From: Rhynchopus sp. YZ270_cl-10
Lineage: Eukaryota > Euglenozoa > Diplonemea > Diplonemida > Diplonemidae
Assembly (NCBI GenBank): GCA_964035575.1
Contig: OZ037911.1
Span: 248,001-312,000, forward strand
Length of the DNA: 64,000 nt
Direction: 5' to 3'
In this document: positions 19,950-31,404 of the stretch, one piece after another
How positions within the stretch are numbered: position 1 is the stretch's first letter
Layout of the letters: every line of letters starts with the position of its first letter
Translations under genes and position numbers: made by a program
The notes under the pieces: model-generated
Database searches by the model: none
Told to the model about the DNA's origin: nothing
Seen by the model: only the letters and a program-made list of their open reading frames with translations

Positions 19950-20029
19950 GGTGTGGCTGAAGGGAGGCGATTCGCACTTTTTGCGCACTTCTGCACACTT
20001 TTTGCGCCCCCTTCCCATTCAGTCACACC
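19950..20029. repeat. Hairpin repeat with GGTGTGGCTGAA ends
   Basis: GGTGTGGCTGAAGGG pairs with CCATTCAGTCACACC across about 50 bp. A relative with different inner sequence lies at 29364-29429. Confidence 0.6.
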
Positions 20030-20313
20030 ATATTTCGTGTCGACAATCGCCTAAGAGCCCACTTAGGGCTAATAGGGTCTGACTTAATCATTTCTTTCCT
20101 TTTTTTTAAAATTGATATTTTTAAAAGCATTCCCCTTCCCATCTCTGCTGTTCTGGAGGAAAATTGATAAAAACGGTAGTAAAAAAAAAAAATCAATTTA
20201 CTCAGCGCGAAGAAATCAACTTTTGAATTGCAAAAAAAAAAAAGCCCTCTCGTGGCAGGCTCTCATAAGAAGAGAGAGCTTTTGGAGTATTCACAACACG
20301 ACGGGGGGGGGTT

Positions 20314-21216
20314 CAGGCTATTTCCTAACTCTGGGGCGTTTTTTTCCAAAATTTCGAAAAAGAAATGCAAAAAAAGTGCGGCATTTTCGTGAGGTTTTTT
20401 CCCGACCAAGAGGGCGTTTTGTTGCATTTCCGAGCCAATCCCGGCTTGTGGTGGGGTATATTCGGAAAAATGAACAAAAATTTAGTGACTTAAATTTTCG
20501 CAAAATATGAACCTATACTCGTAAACAAGGTGATTTTCAGGAAAATTCGGAAAATTCCGACATTTGGAAGCAATTTTTCCCCTGAAAAAAACAGTGGGTT
20601 TTGAGCTCCAAAACATACCGCGATTGGAATTTCCGGAATCCGCCCGCGCTGTGGTGGGGTCAATTTGCCGAAATGGACAAGTTCTTGGTTTTGGTCAAAA
20701 TCCGTCAGTGTAAGGTAAAGGGGCAAGTGTTTGCCTGTAGAAACTGGTAGGGAACAAGAAGCGCCGCAGGCGCACGGTACCCAACTTTTTTTTTGTACCT
20801 TTTCTCCACTTTCTCTTGATTGCACGAGCCGATTGCTCTCCACGGTGGGGTCATATGTGTGTCCAAAAACACTTTAAGGTACTATTATTCTGAAATAAGA
20901 TTCAATGGTTTCTTAAGGAATCCTCATATCGTGAGATCTCTGAAAACCCTCGAAAACGAACCCCGCCGGAGGCAGATTTTTTTTATACACATGTGCGCAA
21001 AAATACTTTTTTCTTGCTTATTTCGCACATTTGGGAGCACGGGACCCCAACATTTTTTTCCCTGGTCACTTTTTCCCAGACAGAAGTGCCCTACCTACCT
21101 TCCCCCTTAGGCGAAAAAAAAGTGCGGCAACCGGGAAAATTTGGTCGGTAAAAAAAGTGCGGCGTTTCCAAAATCTCAAATCCTAAAATCGAAACTCAGA
21201 TTTAGGAAATAGCCTG
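20314..21216. mobile_element. Non-autonomous hAT element, family 1 copy 1 (903 bp)
   Basis: Terminal inverted repeats CAGGCTATTTCCTAA-x-TCTG, flanked by an exact 8-bp duplication GGGGGGTT (20306-20313 and 21217-21224). hAT elements typically make 8-bp duplications and start CAG. No transposase frame. It is nearly identical to 22491-23570 apart from one internal duplication absent here. Confidence 0.9.
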
Positions 21217-21243
21217 GGGGGGTTTTTCTCTTTTTTTTTTTTT

Positions 21244-21322
21244 GTTGTATCGACAATCACCTACCGAGGTAGGATCTGGCTTTGTACTTAATCGATATCT
21301 CATATGGACGGAGGCCATCCTC
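21244..21322 (-). repeat. Box D hairpin repeat, CCTAC/GTAGG stem
   Basis: TGTATCGACAATCA, then CCTAC-CGAG-GTAGG, with further hairpins downstream (ATGG...CCAT). On the minus strand it ends in an A-run. Confidence 0.65.
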
Positions 21323-22086
21323 AACCCTTTTTTTTTTTTTGCTTTATGGTTTTCACCGTTGGCTTACGGTGCATCATGAGTCATGTCGTTTACTTCACCG
21401 TCGTGCACTGCTCTTTTACTGCAATGTTTCAAGTGAACTGTGAAGTATAGGAGAAGAAGACCAGAAAAAGCAAACAAACATCCATCCTACCCTGCCTGAG
21501 TTGTGATAGCTGTATTGTGATTGTGTATTCGTGTATTGTGATGAGGCAGTTTTCACAATAGAGCCGTCACTACACCTGAGGAGGGCTTCCACGGATACAA
21601 ATCGTTTGGCCGAAGCCAGGATATTTTTTTGCAAAAAAAAAAAAAAAAAAGGAACACAAAATAAAAATGCTGAAAAGATGCATGTGACTCATGTTGCGCG
21701 TAGACAGTCTTGGAAAGGAAAAGAATGTCGAAAGAATGGCAATACACTTTTTTTTTTTTTTGGTGTGGCTCGCTCTGTGGAATGGGAGGCAAGTTGCCCA
21801 CAGAAGAAAAAACAAAATAAAACCTGGAAAAAAAATGAAAATGTATTTTCTTTGTGTACAATACAGCAAAGAGGAAAAAGATAGCATACTTTCAAATCGA
21901 GAAGAGAAAGTACGAGGACAGGGGGAAAATAATGGGGAGGAAAAAAGGGGGAGGAAAAAGGGAGGAATAAATGCTATGTGAGTTGGCCTTGGGGGTGTCG
22001 AGAAAACAAAAAAAAGTGGCAAAAAACCCCCAGGTTCGCTCTCTAGCGGGAGACAGTGGTTGCGGACTAATACTCCAACTTGGATG

Positions 22087-22136
<50 letters not shown>

Positions 22137-22250
22137 ATTTTTTTTTTTTGCAGAAAAATTGTTGGGAGGGTGTAGTTGGCCTCGAGTTGTGTTGCCACTC
22201 ATCATCGTGCCATCTCCACATCCCATTTGATTATATCTTTTTTTTTTTAA
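21323..22250. other. Gene-free stretch with long homopolymers
   Basis: Dominated by A and T runs, including about 45 T at 22090-22134. No gene or clear element boundary recognised. Confidence 0.5.
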
Positions 22251-22406
22251 CGCTACTTTGTGAGCGGAAAGTGTCACGTCGTTCACTCACCCCAACCTCA
22301 TTAACTCCGCACCACCACCACCTAATAGGTGAGAGATGGTGTGTGTGGAAGCGTTAATGTATCAAACAAACTACAAGAAGGAGTGAGAAAACGACAGGTG
22401 ACACTT
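22251..22406 (-). repeat. Box K repeat, copy 2
   Basis: Same ends as 15511-15670 in reverse orientation, with CACCTAATAGGTG as the inner hairpin. Confidence 0.55.
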
Positions 22407-22420
22407 TTTTTTTTTTTTTT

Positions 22421-22490
22421 TCACTGTAACCTACCATGGTAGGCGTGACGCTGACTACACGGTAATTATTGGTAGCCGCGCCACTGGACA
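22421..22490 (-). repeat. Box E hairpin repeat split by a hAT element
   Basis: CACTGTAA-CCTACCATGGTAGG, then a GCGTGACGCTGACTACACGG region, ending GCCGCGCCACTGG. The minus strand ends in an A-run. The hAT copy at 22491-23570 inserted at its end. An intact copy is at 42645-42710. Confidence 0.65.
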
Positions 22491-23570
22491 CAGGCTATTT
22501 CCTAACTCTGGGGCGTTTTTTCCAAAATTTCGAAAAAGAAATGCAAAAAAAGTGCGGCATTTTCGTGAGGTTTTTTTCCGCTCAAGAGGGCGTTTTGTTG
22601 CATTTCCGAGCCAATCCCGGCTTGTGGTGGGGTATATTCGGAAAAATGGACAAAAATTTAGTGACTTAAATTTTCGCAAAATATGAACCCATACTCGTAA
22701 ACAAGGGTCATTTTCAGGAAAATTCGGAAAATTCCGACATTTGGAAGCAATTTTTCCCCTGAAAAAAACAGTGGGTTTTGAGCTCCAAAACATACCGCGA
22801 TTGGAATTTCCGGAATCCGCCCGCACTGTGGTGGGGTCACTTTGCCGAAATGGACAAATTCTTGGTTTTGGTCAAAATCTATGTAGGGTAAAGAGGGCCA
22901 AGGTAAATCCCACAACCAAATTTTCTCCCCCTGATCCTGACGTCTTGAAACATGAAAATGCCCGAAAACACCGGCATTTGCATTTCCGGAATCCGTGCGT
23001 TCTGTGGTGGGGTCAATTTGCCGAAATGGACAAGTTCTTGGTTTTGGTCAAAATCCGTCAGTGTAAGGTAAAGGGGGCAAGTGTTTGCCTGTAGAAACTG
23101 GTAGGGAACAAGAAGCGCCGCAGGCGCACGGTACCCAACTTTTTTTTTGTACCTTTTCTCCACTTTCTCTTGATTGCACGAGCCGATTGCTCTCCACGGT
23201 GGGGTCATATGTGTGTCCAAAAACACTTTAAGGTACTATTATTCTGAAATAAGATTCAATGGTTTCTTAAGGAATCCTCATATCGTGAGATCTCTGAAAA
23301 CCCTCGAAAACGAACCCCGCCGGAGGCAGATTTTTTTTATACACATGTGCGCAAAAATACTTTTTTCTTGCTTATTTCGCACATTTGGGAGCACGGGACC
23401 CCAACATTTTTTTCCCTGGTCACTTTTTCCCAGACAGAAGTGCCCTACCTACCTTCCCCCTTAGGCGAAAAAAAAGTGCGGCAACCGGGAAAATTTGGTC
23501 GGTAAAAAAAGTGCGGCATTTCCAAAATCTCAAATCCTAAAATCGAAACTCAGATTTAGGAAATAGCCTG
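22491..23570. mobile_element. Non-autonomous hAT element, family 1 copy 2 (1080 bp)
   Basis: Same inverted repeats as 20314-21216, with an exact 8-bp duplication ACTGGACA (22483-22490 and 23571-23578). The extra 177 bp relative to copy 1 is explained by an internal duplication of the segment containing CCGAAATGGACAAGTTCTTGG (about 22830-23060). Confidence 0.9.
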
Positions 23571-23733
23571 ACTGGACACTTTTTATTTTATTTTATTGCA
23601 CGTCGGGGCACTTTAATTTCACTCCCCTAACAAATTCCTGTAGAAAAATAAAAACGGCAGTGAAATAAAAAAGGCTTTATTTCTTTATTTCACTCTTTAT
23701 TTCACTGCTCGATTTTTTTTTTTTTTTCGCAAA

Positions 23734-25300
23734 GGGAAGGCTCGTTTTTCCATTTAATGTTACAAAGTAACAATAAAGGGGGGGGGAGGGGGTCCGACCG
23801 AAATCCGGGGAAAAAACTTTTTTTTTTGTAACAATGGCGGGAAAAAGTGGCTTTTTCCAACAACAAGAACTTGTCCATTTCGGCAGATTGACCCCACCAC
23901 AGTGCGGACGGATTCCGGAAATGCAAATGCGGGTGTTTTCGGATGTGCACGTCCACTGCGCCTTGTTGTTACAATAAATGAAAATTCGGAAAAACGGTTT
24001 TTCCGTGTAACATAGGGGGTGGGGAGGGGGGGGGTAGGGGAGGGTCACTGTACTCGATAAATGCGCTTTTTCCGATTTTGATCCTCAGAACCGCAGAAGT
24101 ACCCGAAAACTATACCAAACCACCTAGGGGACCCAAAAAACGCACCAGCGCCCCAGTTTTGACACAGAAACACTCAGATGATGCCTGAAATGCAATTTTT
24201 AAAAAATGCCTACAGAACTTGTACCTGACCACCCCCCGTAGATAGAGCAAATCACACATTCATCACGCCTCAGTGTGGGCCAGGGGCCAGAAAAGCCCCC
24301 AAAGCCACATATTTTCACCCCAGAACCTATCCCGAGGGGTACCCAGGCTGTTTCGGGGTGTTTAAAGGGACTTGGTGGAACTTAGAACTATGTTTCAAAA
24401 AGGGTACAAGTACTGTGCCAAGGGTTTTCCCACCCTAAGGTATCTGAAGCCGTCAAAAAACGTGAAGTAGGAAATAAATCAAAAAATACCCCCTGAGGTC
24501 AAAAAAACCACACCATAGGCCCATTTGGACCCCAAAAATCGAATCCCGGTTTTGGGCACTTTTGACCACTTCTGAGCGACTTTTTTGCGTTTTTTAAAAG
24601 TGACCACCAACTTGTACCTGCCCACCCCCCCTGTAGATAGAGCAACTCACACATTCATCACGCCTCAGTGTGAGCCAGGGGCCAGAAAAGCCCCCAAAGC
24701 CACATATTTTCACTCCAGAACCTATCCCGAGGGGTACCCAGGCTGTTTCGGGGTGTTTAGAGGGACTTGGTGGAACTTAGAACCATGTTTCAAAAAGGGT
24801 ACAAGTACTTGGTCCCTTGAGAGGGCAAACCCTTGTCACAGTACTTGTACCCTTTTTGAAACATGGTTCTAAGTTCCACCAAGTCCCTCTAAACACCCCG
24901 AAACAGCCTGGGTACCCCTCGGGATAGGTTCTGGAGTGAAAATATGTGGCTTTGGGGGCTTTTCTGGCCCCTGGCCCACACTGAGGCGTGATGAATGTGT
25001 GATTTGCTCTATCTACGGGGGGTGGTCAGGTACAAGTTCTGTAGGCACTCTTTAAAAATTGCATTTCAGGCATCATCTGAGTGTTTCTGTGTCAAAACTG
25101 GGGCGCTGGTGCGTTTTTTGGGTCCCCTAGGTGGTTTGGTATGGTTTTCGGGGACTTCTGCGGTTCTGAGGATCAAAATCGGAAAAATCGCATTTATCGA
25201 GAGATTTAACGTGCAGTGACCCTCCCCTAGAGGGGGGGGGTCACCGGGAAAAATGGTTTATTGTTACTTTGTAACATTAAAAGGAAAAACGAGCCTTCCC
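23734..25300. mobile_element. Outer inverted-repeat element hosting foldback element 4
   Basis: Inverted repeats of about 44 bp (23734-23777 and 25257-25300) start GGGAAGGCTCGTTTTTCC and include TGTTACAAAGTAACAATAAA. The interior before element 4 carries the GTCCATTTCGGCAGATTGAC module in reverse. Superfamily not assigned. Confidence 0.6.
24035..25229. mobile_element. Foldback (MULE-like) element 4
   Basis: The ends TAGGGGAGGGTCACTG and complement CAGTGACCCTCCCCTA are flanked by an 11-bp duplication GA plus nine G. Arms are about 24035-24415 and 24800-25229. A direct repeat of part of the left arm (about 24605-24810) lies between them. No ORF of interest. Confidence 0.8.
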
Positions 25301-25902
25301 AAAGGCAAAATTTTCAGCCGAAAAAAAAATTTTTTTTTGGGCTCAGATGGACCCAAAAATGCAAATAAAGCAAGAATTTTGATGTTTTGAGCATCACATA
25401 TTTATTCCCCGGTCATTTTCTGTACAAAAAACCGGTTTGTATGGGCCAGCGCCTTAGCAAAAATCCGAAAAATCGGGGGAAAAAAAAATTTTTTCCCCGG
25501 AAAAATTCGACTCCTGGGTGGGGTCTTGGAGTACCGAAAAATGCAAAAAAACGCAAAATTTGGGTATTTTGACCATCTGAGGGATTTTTTCACGTGTTTC
25601 ACCTTAGATGGAAGCGGATGCGGCTGGTGGGGGTGGGGTGTGCCCACCTACGGGAACAGTGCTGCCTGTGGAGTGGCCACTCCATCTGCCTCAATGGTGT
25701 TTAGGTCGGACATCAGCAACTCTGCAAGGTTGTGATCCAGGAGATAAAGATATTTCGAAAAGAGAAAAATTTGAATGAAGATAACCCCAACACCAAAGGG
25801 AAGTTGATACGATGAACGTAAGCCTTGAGAACTAAGCGTTTAGCAGACCCCCGGGTTGTGAAATAAAAGTGCCCCGTTGTGCAATAAAAAAATGTATTGT
25901 TG
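25301..25902. other. Gene-free stretch
   Basis: A/T-rich sequence with a degenerate box A copy (about 25803-25835). No gene seen. Confidence 0.4.
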
Positions 25903-26047
25903 GTGTAATATTTTGCCTTAATTTCACTTACAGCCCCAAAACCCCTCGGAGTGGTATTTTTTCCCCTCGGGCTGCGCCCTCGGGGAAAAAAACCACTCCT
26001 CGGGGTTTTTTGGGGCTGTGCGTGAAATAAAGGCAAAAATATTACAC
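25903..26047. mobile_element. 145-bp palindromic MITE
   Basis: Near-perfect palindrome centred near 25975 (CTCGGGCTGCGCCCTCGGG); the outer arm word is GTGTAATATTTTGCCTTAA and its complement. No clear target duplication. Confidence 0.7.
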
Positions 26048-26512
26048 GTCAATAATATATATTATTTTTTTTCGTTTTCGTGTGATTTTTGACATAAAGA
26101 TTCTAATAATTCTCGCAGAGCTGTATAAAAGAAAAGAAAAAAGAAAAGAAAAAGGGGAACAAAATAAAAGAGACGTATTTGGTGTGATCACCAAAACCGA
26201 TTCTCCGTGGTTCCCCCCGTGGTTCTCCCTGTCCGTACCCCCTGAATCACACCATTATTTGGTAAAGTAATACAAAGCCTCTGTGCTTACAGAATCACCT
26301 GAGATCGAATTAGATTGACAACGTGGAGAGCACAACGGGCGGTGACTACACGTTTGTCAATTTTTCCCCTCAAAAAAAAAATTTTTTTTTTTTGAGGTTG
26401 TTCATGCAGGCACACCTCCGACGGACAACAAAAGAAAAGGGCATTTAAAAAATGAAAAATGCGAAGAAGGCAACACATAATCCCTCTTATTGGGTTTGAA
26501 TATATTTTTATT

Positions 26513-26561
26513 TGAAAACTTTGGTTGTATTAGTGTAGCCACCCTAGAGTGTGCTCCACTA
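26513..26561 (-). repeat. Box B hairpin repeat
   Basis: Same sequence as 18584-18631. Confidence 0.7.
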
Positions 26562-26779
26562 TACTAAACATTGAGAGAGTTTTCCTCTTTTTTTGTTGTG
26601 CAGAAAAAGAAAGCATCACAAAAATAAATAAAAAAGTTGCGGAAGAGGACTCGCCGTTGTTTCGTCATCTCTTTTTTACAAAAAGAAAAAAAAGGCCTTT
26701 TTTTTAAATATGCCACATTATACTGTCGCATGACCTATCAACCACTGGGTTGTATTGTTTTTTTTTTTTTTTTTTTTTT

Positions 26780-26842
26780 GATAAACTGTTGGAGTAGTGT
26801 AGTTGCTTCGATTGTGTTGCCAACAGTTGTGCAATCTCCACT
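26780..26842 (-). repeat. Box C hairpin repeat
   Basis: On the minus strand AGTGGAG...CTACACT form the same outer stem as box B, but the inner hairpin is longer (GATTGC...GCAACT). The tail ends TTTATC plus an A-run. Confidence 0.6.
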
Positions 26843-27173
26843 TTCCAGTTTTTTTTTGTATCAAACACCACATGCCAAAAAGGCATCAGTGTTCTCCTCT
26901 CCACATCGCCTCTACAGGCAGGGAACTTTAAAAATAAAAACCAAGTTTGTGAAGGGGTCTGAAAGGTTGTTTTGTTTTGTTTTTGCTACTCTGTTTTAGG
27001 CAAGAACCCCCACACATCTTAACCAAAAAAACCATCTATTTGTTAACAACCCCTATACAGAGGATAAATAAAATGACAATAGACGAATTGACCATTCTCC
27101 TCCTTTGCACACATACACACACATTAAGGCCAGATTCAGAATGCCTTACACATCTGCACCAAAAAAAAAGCAT

Positions 27174-27932
27174 CTATTTGTTCACAACCCCCACCGCAAC
27201 CAACCCAACAAAAAGCGCACCACCCACCACCGCGAAAACCGGCCAGCACCAGGAACACCCAGAGCTCTCCGAGAGAGTCACTGTTGAGACGGTGAGCGGC
27301 AATGGGGTGGGTACGATCGTTGCGGGGAGGGGGGTGTCGATATCACGGGTGGGTGTACCAGCCTCGATGGTTGCCGTGACAACCGTTGCGTCGATCAGCA
27401 GACCTTGGCCGCCTTTTACAATCTCCGCCGTCAAATCGATCTGCGTCGCTGCTGAGGCAAGCACATCCGTTCCTACAGCCACAACCGACACCAACCTCGC
27501 GGACGCCACATCCCCACACACTACAGCCGAATCCACCTCCGTTTCGCACATCGAAGTCGTATTGACAGACATCGCTGACGTTGCCGACTGCACCAACGAA
27601 GCCATCGTTCTATTCAGGACCTCATTCTCCACGGAACACCCTAGCGCTGCGACACACATCGTAAAGTTCATGTACAAATCAACGTACACATCCTCAGTAG
27701 AAAGGGTGGACGCACACAGGTATGCTTCTGTCGTCCCATCCACTGAGGCGACACCGGTGTACAGAGTAGAGCAATTGCAATGGCTAGTCTCCGTCAGGCA
27801 TTCCGCTCCGCTATCTCCACGGAGTTGGCAGTCAAGGTCTGAGGAGCACCAGGTTGTGGGGATAACTGCGGCGTTCGAAGAAGCATACAACTCTGAGAGA
27901 AGCAGAACCGAGATGAATCCAAGTTTGCACAT
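27174..27932 (-). CDS. Small type I membrane protein with a Cys-rich motif
   Basis: A complete 252-residue protein: signal peptide (about 1-22), ectodomain, then a C-terminal membrane segment (about 228-249) ending in a very short cytosolic tail. The ectodomain opens with WCSSDLDC...GDSGAEC, then CNC and a further Cys. This is the same spacing as WCETDAHC...GDTGATC...CQC in the WD40/PT protein at 61828-64000, so the two share a module of EGF-like appearance. The rest (about 75-200) is rich in Val/Ala/Ser/Thr with several N-glycosylation sites, and a TPLP-type stalk precedes the membrane segment. Function unknown; probably a surface protein. The start is supported by an acceptor 25 nt upstream. 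Confidence 0.7.
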   Translation of the reverse strand: MCKLGFISVLLLSELYASSNAAVIPTTWCSSDLDCQLRGDSGAECLTETSHCNCSTLYTGVASVDGTTEAYLCASTLSTEDVYVDLYMNFTMCVAALGCSVENEVLNRTMASLVQSATSAMSVNTTSMCETEVDSAVVCGDVASARLVSVVAVGTDVLASAATQIDLTAEIVKGGQGLLIDATVVTATIEAGTPTRDIDTPLPATIVPTPLPLTVSTVTLSESSGCSWCWPVFAVVGGALFVGLVAVGVVNK

Positions 27933-27957
27933 TGTTTTATGTAATAAGATAAGATAT

Positions 27958-27996
27958 CTGATTGGAGGGGGGGGATGAAGTTAGCAAAAAGGGAGG
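27958..27996 (-). promoter_or_regulatory. Predicted 3' (trans-)splice acceptor of the membrane protein gene
   Basis: On the minus strand a T/C tract ends in CCAATCAG, 25 nt before the ATG. Confidence 0.5.
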
Positions 27997-28243
27997 ATGG
28001 TGAGGAAACATAAAATGGATCTTTTGTTTTAAATAAAAAGCTGCGTATTTTTTTTTTTGTTTTTTTTGATAAATCGACAACGTGTAGACACCTCGCTTAT
28101 TTTTTTCTCGTGTGAGCTCCACGCACGCCCTTCACTTTTCCCTCTATCTCTCGTTTCGTGGATACCCCGTGCATTCTCTCTCCCCTCCCTCCCTCTTTCT
28201 CCATTTCGTAAGGAAACAAACAGAGATCAGTGAATGCTCAGAG

Positions 28244-28348
28244 TACCGTATTCGTAAATATGTTCGACCGTAATAAAGTTCGTCCTTTTCAGGATTTTTT
28301 CTGGAAGTTCGTCCTTTTTTACGGTCGAACATATTTACGAATACGGTA
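28244..28348. mobile_element. 105-bp hairpin MITE, TACCGTA type
   Basis: Perfect 30-bp inverted arms begin TACCGTATTCGTAAATATG and end GACCGTAA at the inner side. TA at both ends suggests a mariner-type target. Confidence 0.75.
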
Positions 28349-28968
28349 ATTAGGCCGGGCGAGATAGGTTTTGTGGGTCAAGGCTTTTTTTATCCCTGCG
28401 TCAGAGTTGATGGTCAAGGCTATAAATGAAAAAACACATCACAGACCAGATTCTCGTAAAGCAGGTTTTTTTTCTTCGTGTGGAAGGCAGACTTTTTTTG
28501 GGGGGGATTGTGGTGAGGAATATAAGAAAAAAAGAAAAGTTTTTTTAATAAAGATGATCTGAAGCCTTCTCTTGGTTTTTGCTTGAAAATCACCTTTTCT
28601 TGAGGAGAGAACAGTGGAAGGTAAGGTTTGAAGGAAAAAGATAAAAGGAAAAAAAAAGTTATTCTTTGAGACGAATATAAATACATCTTAAAAAGGGTCA
28701 GGGGGAGAGAGATAGAAAAAGAGAGACAAGATTAAATAGAGAAAAAAAATACGAGAAGAGAAAAACAAAAAAAACAGATGAACGACAAACACATCTTAAA
28801 AAGAGAGAGAAAAAAAAAGAGAAAAACACACGTTGGAAGAAGGAAGGTATATGTCACCAACATTGTGATGGGGAGATCGCTTTTTTTTTTGAAAAGGGGG
28901 GCTGCTTTGTAAACTTATGTAAACGTTAAAAGTATAGTTTGCGAGGGGCGGGCGTATTGTTTTTTTTT

Positions 28969-29015
28969 GGAAACTTGGTTGTATTAGTGTAGCCACCCTA
29001 GAGTGTGCTCCACTA
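28969..29015 (-). repeat. Box B hairpin repeat
   Basis: Same stem and loop as 18584-18631. Confidence 0.7.
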
Positions 29016-29363
29016 TTTTTTTTCGTTGTTTTTTTTTATGAAAAGAAGGTGCCCAAAAAAATCGACCTACTTTGCTTTTTTTTTTTGTGATCAAAAATAG
29101 AACAAAAAAAAATGTTTCATAGAGAGTGTGTGTAACACAATAATCTCAACAAAAGTCATTTTATTGTTTTTTTTTTTCATGCGCTTAGCAGCACAGTTTC
29201 TTTTTCCTTTATTTTTTTTTTTGATCGTGTTTTTTTTAAAGTAGGGGTTACCCGGGTTTGGAGAAGAAAGTAAAGAAATCTTCTGAAGGTTGCTTAAGGC
29301 GTAGGCAGTAGGCACATCACATCACACTGTATCAAGGGGGAGAGAAGAAAGAAGAAAAAAAAT

Positions 29364-29429
29364 GGTGTGGCTGAAGGGGGGGTGATTCGCACTTCTTTTT
29401 GTGCATCTCCCCCCCTTCATTTAGCCACA
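29364..29429. repeat. Hairpin repeat with GGTGTGGCTGAA ends, copy 2
   Basis: GTGTGGCTGAAGGGGGGG pairs with CCCCCCTTCATTTAGCCAC; the inner part differs from 19950-20029. Confidence 0.55.
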
Positions 29430-29463
29430 AAGAGAGAAACAATTTTGTGTTTTAAACTTTTTA

Positions 29464-29530
29464 AATAAATTGTTGGAGTAGTGTAGTTGCCTCAGTTGTG
29501 TTTGCCAACAGTTGTGCAAAAATCTCCACT
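29464..29530 (-). repeat. Box C hairpin repeat
   Basis: Same outer stem as 26780-26842. Confidence 0.55.
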
Positions 29531-29720
29531 TTCCCCCCCCCGCAAAGATGGAACCCACTCGGTTTCCACCTTTGCAAAAAAAGAAAAAAATGACCTTGAA
29601 AATAACGTTACGATGAAGTCTTTTTGCATTCGAGAGGGGCCTTCTCTCACAGGAGGTACCATGAATCTCATTATGCACCCCCCTTTTGGAAACAAAGGGG
29701 GGGGGACAAAAAAAAATATG

Positions 29721-29780
29721 TGAAGTTGATAGTGCAAAACGCCTCTGGGACGCAAAGCACCGACACTACACGGGGGTTAA
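29721..29780 (+). repeat. Box F repeat
   Basis: GTGAAGTTGATAGTGCAAAA, then CGCCTCTGGGACGC. Close relatives at about 18082-18138 and 44313-44365. Confidence 0.5.
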
Positions 29781-30442
29781 CCGAACCCTGGAGTTATTGG
29801 GGGGAAAATAGTAGTTATTAATGCAGACACCCACCGACTGATCCACTGTACGATGTCAGCCCCTGGGTGAATGCACACAAAAAATAAAAATAAAAAAACG
29901 TTAATTGGAGAGAGGAGAGAGACACAACAACAAAAAAAAAAACAAAACAATAGAGATGAAAAAGAAACAGCATTTTTTTTTTTTTACTGTGTTCGGGAAA
30001 AAATAGGTACCAAAATCAGAATCCATGATTATTCTGGTCCATTTTCGGTTCCATATTTTTCCCCCCCCAAACACGGTAATTGAAAGATTGAACTGGAACA
30101 CCACCCCATATTTTTTTTTTTTTTGCTATTTTTTTTGCACCCCCCAGTGGGTGGAACCTTTTTTTTCTCTTTTTTTTTTTTTTGGAATAAACTTGTTTTG
30201 AGTCACAACAAACCCCCTAGGAAATATCACTCAAGAAACGACCAGACAAAGTCAAAAAAAAAATGTTGAGTGATAGACAAAAGAAAAAAGAAGAAAAAAA
30301 CAGATATAATCGTGTGCAGCAACACAACAAAGTTCATCTGGTGTAGGAAAAAGGAGAAGCAAAGAATAAAAAAAAAGTTAGATTTAAAATACTTTCAGTT
30401 CACAGAATTGAAAGTACATGAATCTAACTTAACTAATAGAAA

Positions 30443-30490
30443 GTTTATAAGATGACCCTAAGTCGCGCTTAGTCTGATGATAGTCACCTT
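30443..30490 (+). repeat. Box A hairpin repeat
   Basis: TATAAGATGACC, then CTAAG-TCGCG-CTTAG. Confidence 0.55.
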
Positions 30491-30570
30491 TCTTGAATAT
30501 TTTATGTTTGGCATATAATAAGAAGTGGTCGGGTAATGCAACTTCGAGCCAAGTTTTTTTTTGTTGTATC

Positions 30571-31312
30571 CAGTGTTTCCCAGCATCTCACCTAACTCTG
30601 AAAATAGGTGAGATTTTGCGGTTTTGCGGGTTTTTGTATAGGTGTGGCGAGCCCGGGCGCGCTTCGCGCGCCCGGGTCCCCACCTTAGCTCAAGTTGGGG
30701 GCCTCCGGCGGAATGCGAGAATTTCTCGGAGTTCGGCACTTCATTGATATTTGCACCAGGCACACGTGGTACACGAATTATCAGTAACCTCAGTACATTT
30801 ACAAAATAAACGGCAGTCATGGCAGTCATGGCAGGCATGGCACCCAAGCGAAGCCACGGTACGCAACATTTCTAAAAATTGTTGACATAAATGTCACTGT
30901 CGTTGGAAGATTGGGGGGTCAGCTTGTTTTTGTGCCCAAAATTTCTCAGCACTGCTGACCAGGGACATTGGGAACATAGGGATTTTTGCGGAGCAAAAAA
31001 AAATCAAACAAATGGCGCCGCAGGCGAAAAAAAATTAGGGTACAGTGTAAAAATCTATCTTTTTTACAGCACATAGTCACACACCTAACCCTTTTTTGCG
31101 GAGCAAAAAAGGGAAAATGGCGCCGCAGGCAAAAAAAAATTGAGGTACAGCCTGGATGGTGCGGTCAGCAACCCAGTTCCCATGGTACTCCCGTGGTTCA
31201 ACCATGATTTTTTTTTTTTTTTTTCCTGCAGGTGAGATTTCTCACCTCACTTTTTTTTTTTTTTTTTTTTTGTGAGATTTCTCACCCCAAAATCTCACCG
31301 TGGGAAACACTG
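30571..31312. mobile_element. Non-autonomous hAT element, family 2 (742 bp)
   Basis: Ends CAGTGTTTCCCA with complement TGGGAAACACTG; 8-bp duplication GTTGTATC (30563-30570 and 31313-31320). It sits exactly in the lead of a box D repeat. Inside are a perfect GC hairpin (GGGCGCGCTTCGCGCGCCC, about 30653-30677) and CGGTACGCAACATTTCT, a module shared with 59589-60408. Confidence 0.9.
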
Positions 31313-31404
31313 GTTGTATCGACAATCACCTACCGAGGTAGGATCTGTACACAATGTCGCCCTAAGGCTTTTGTACTTAATCGGTATGGACGGAGGCCAT
31401 CCTC
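31313..31404 (-). repeat. Box D hairpin repeat, full copy
   Basis: CCTAC-CGAG-GTAGG, then GTAC...GTAC, then ATGG...CCAT. Its lead is duplicated by the hAT insertion. Confidence 0.65.

Larger units (their letters stand above)
26048..27173. other. Gene-free stretch with box B and box C repeats
   Basis: Box B at 26513-26561, box C at 26780-26842, A and T runs, and a duplicated word CATCTATTTGTT (27032, 27169). No gene seen. Confidence 0.45.
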
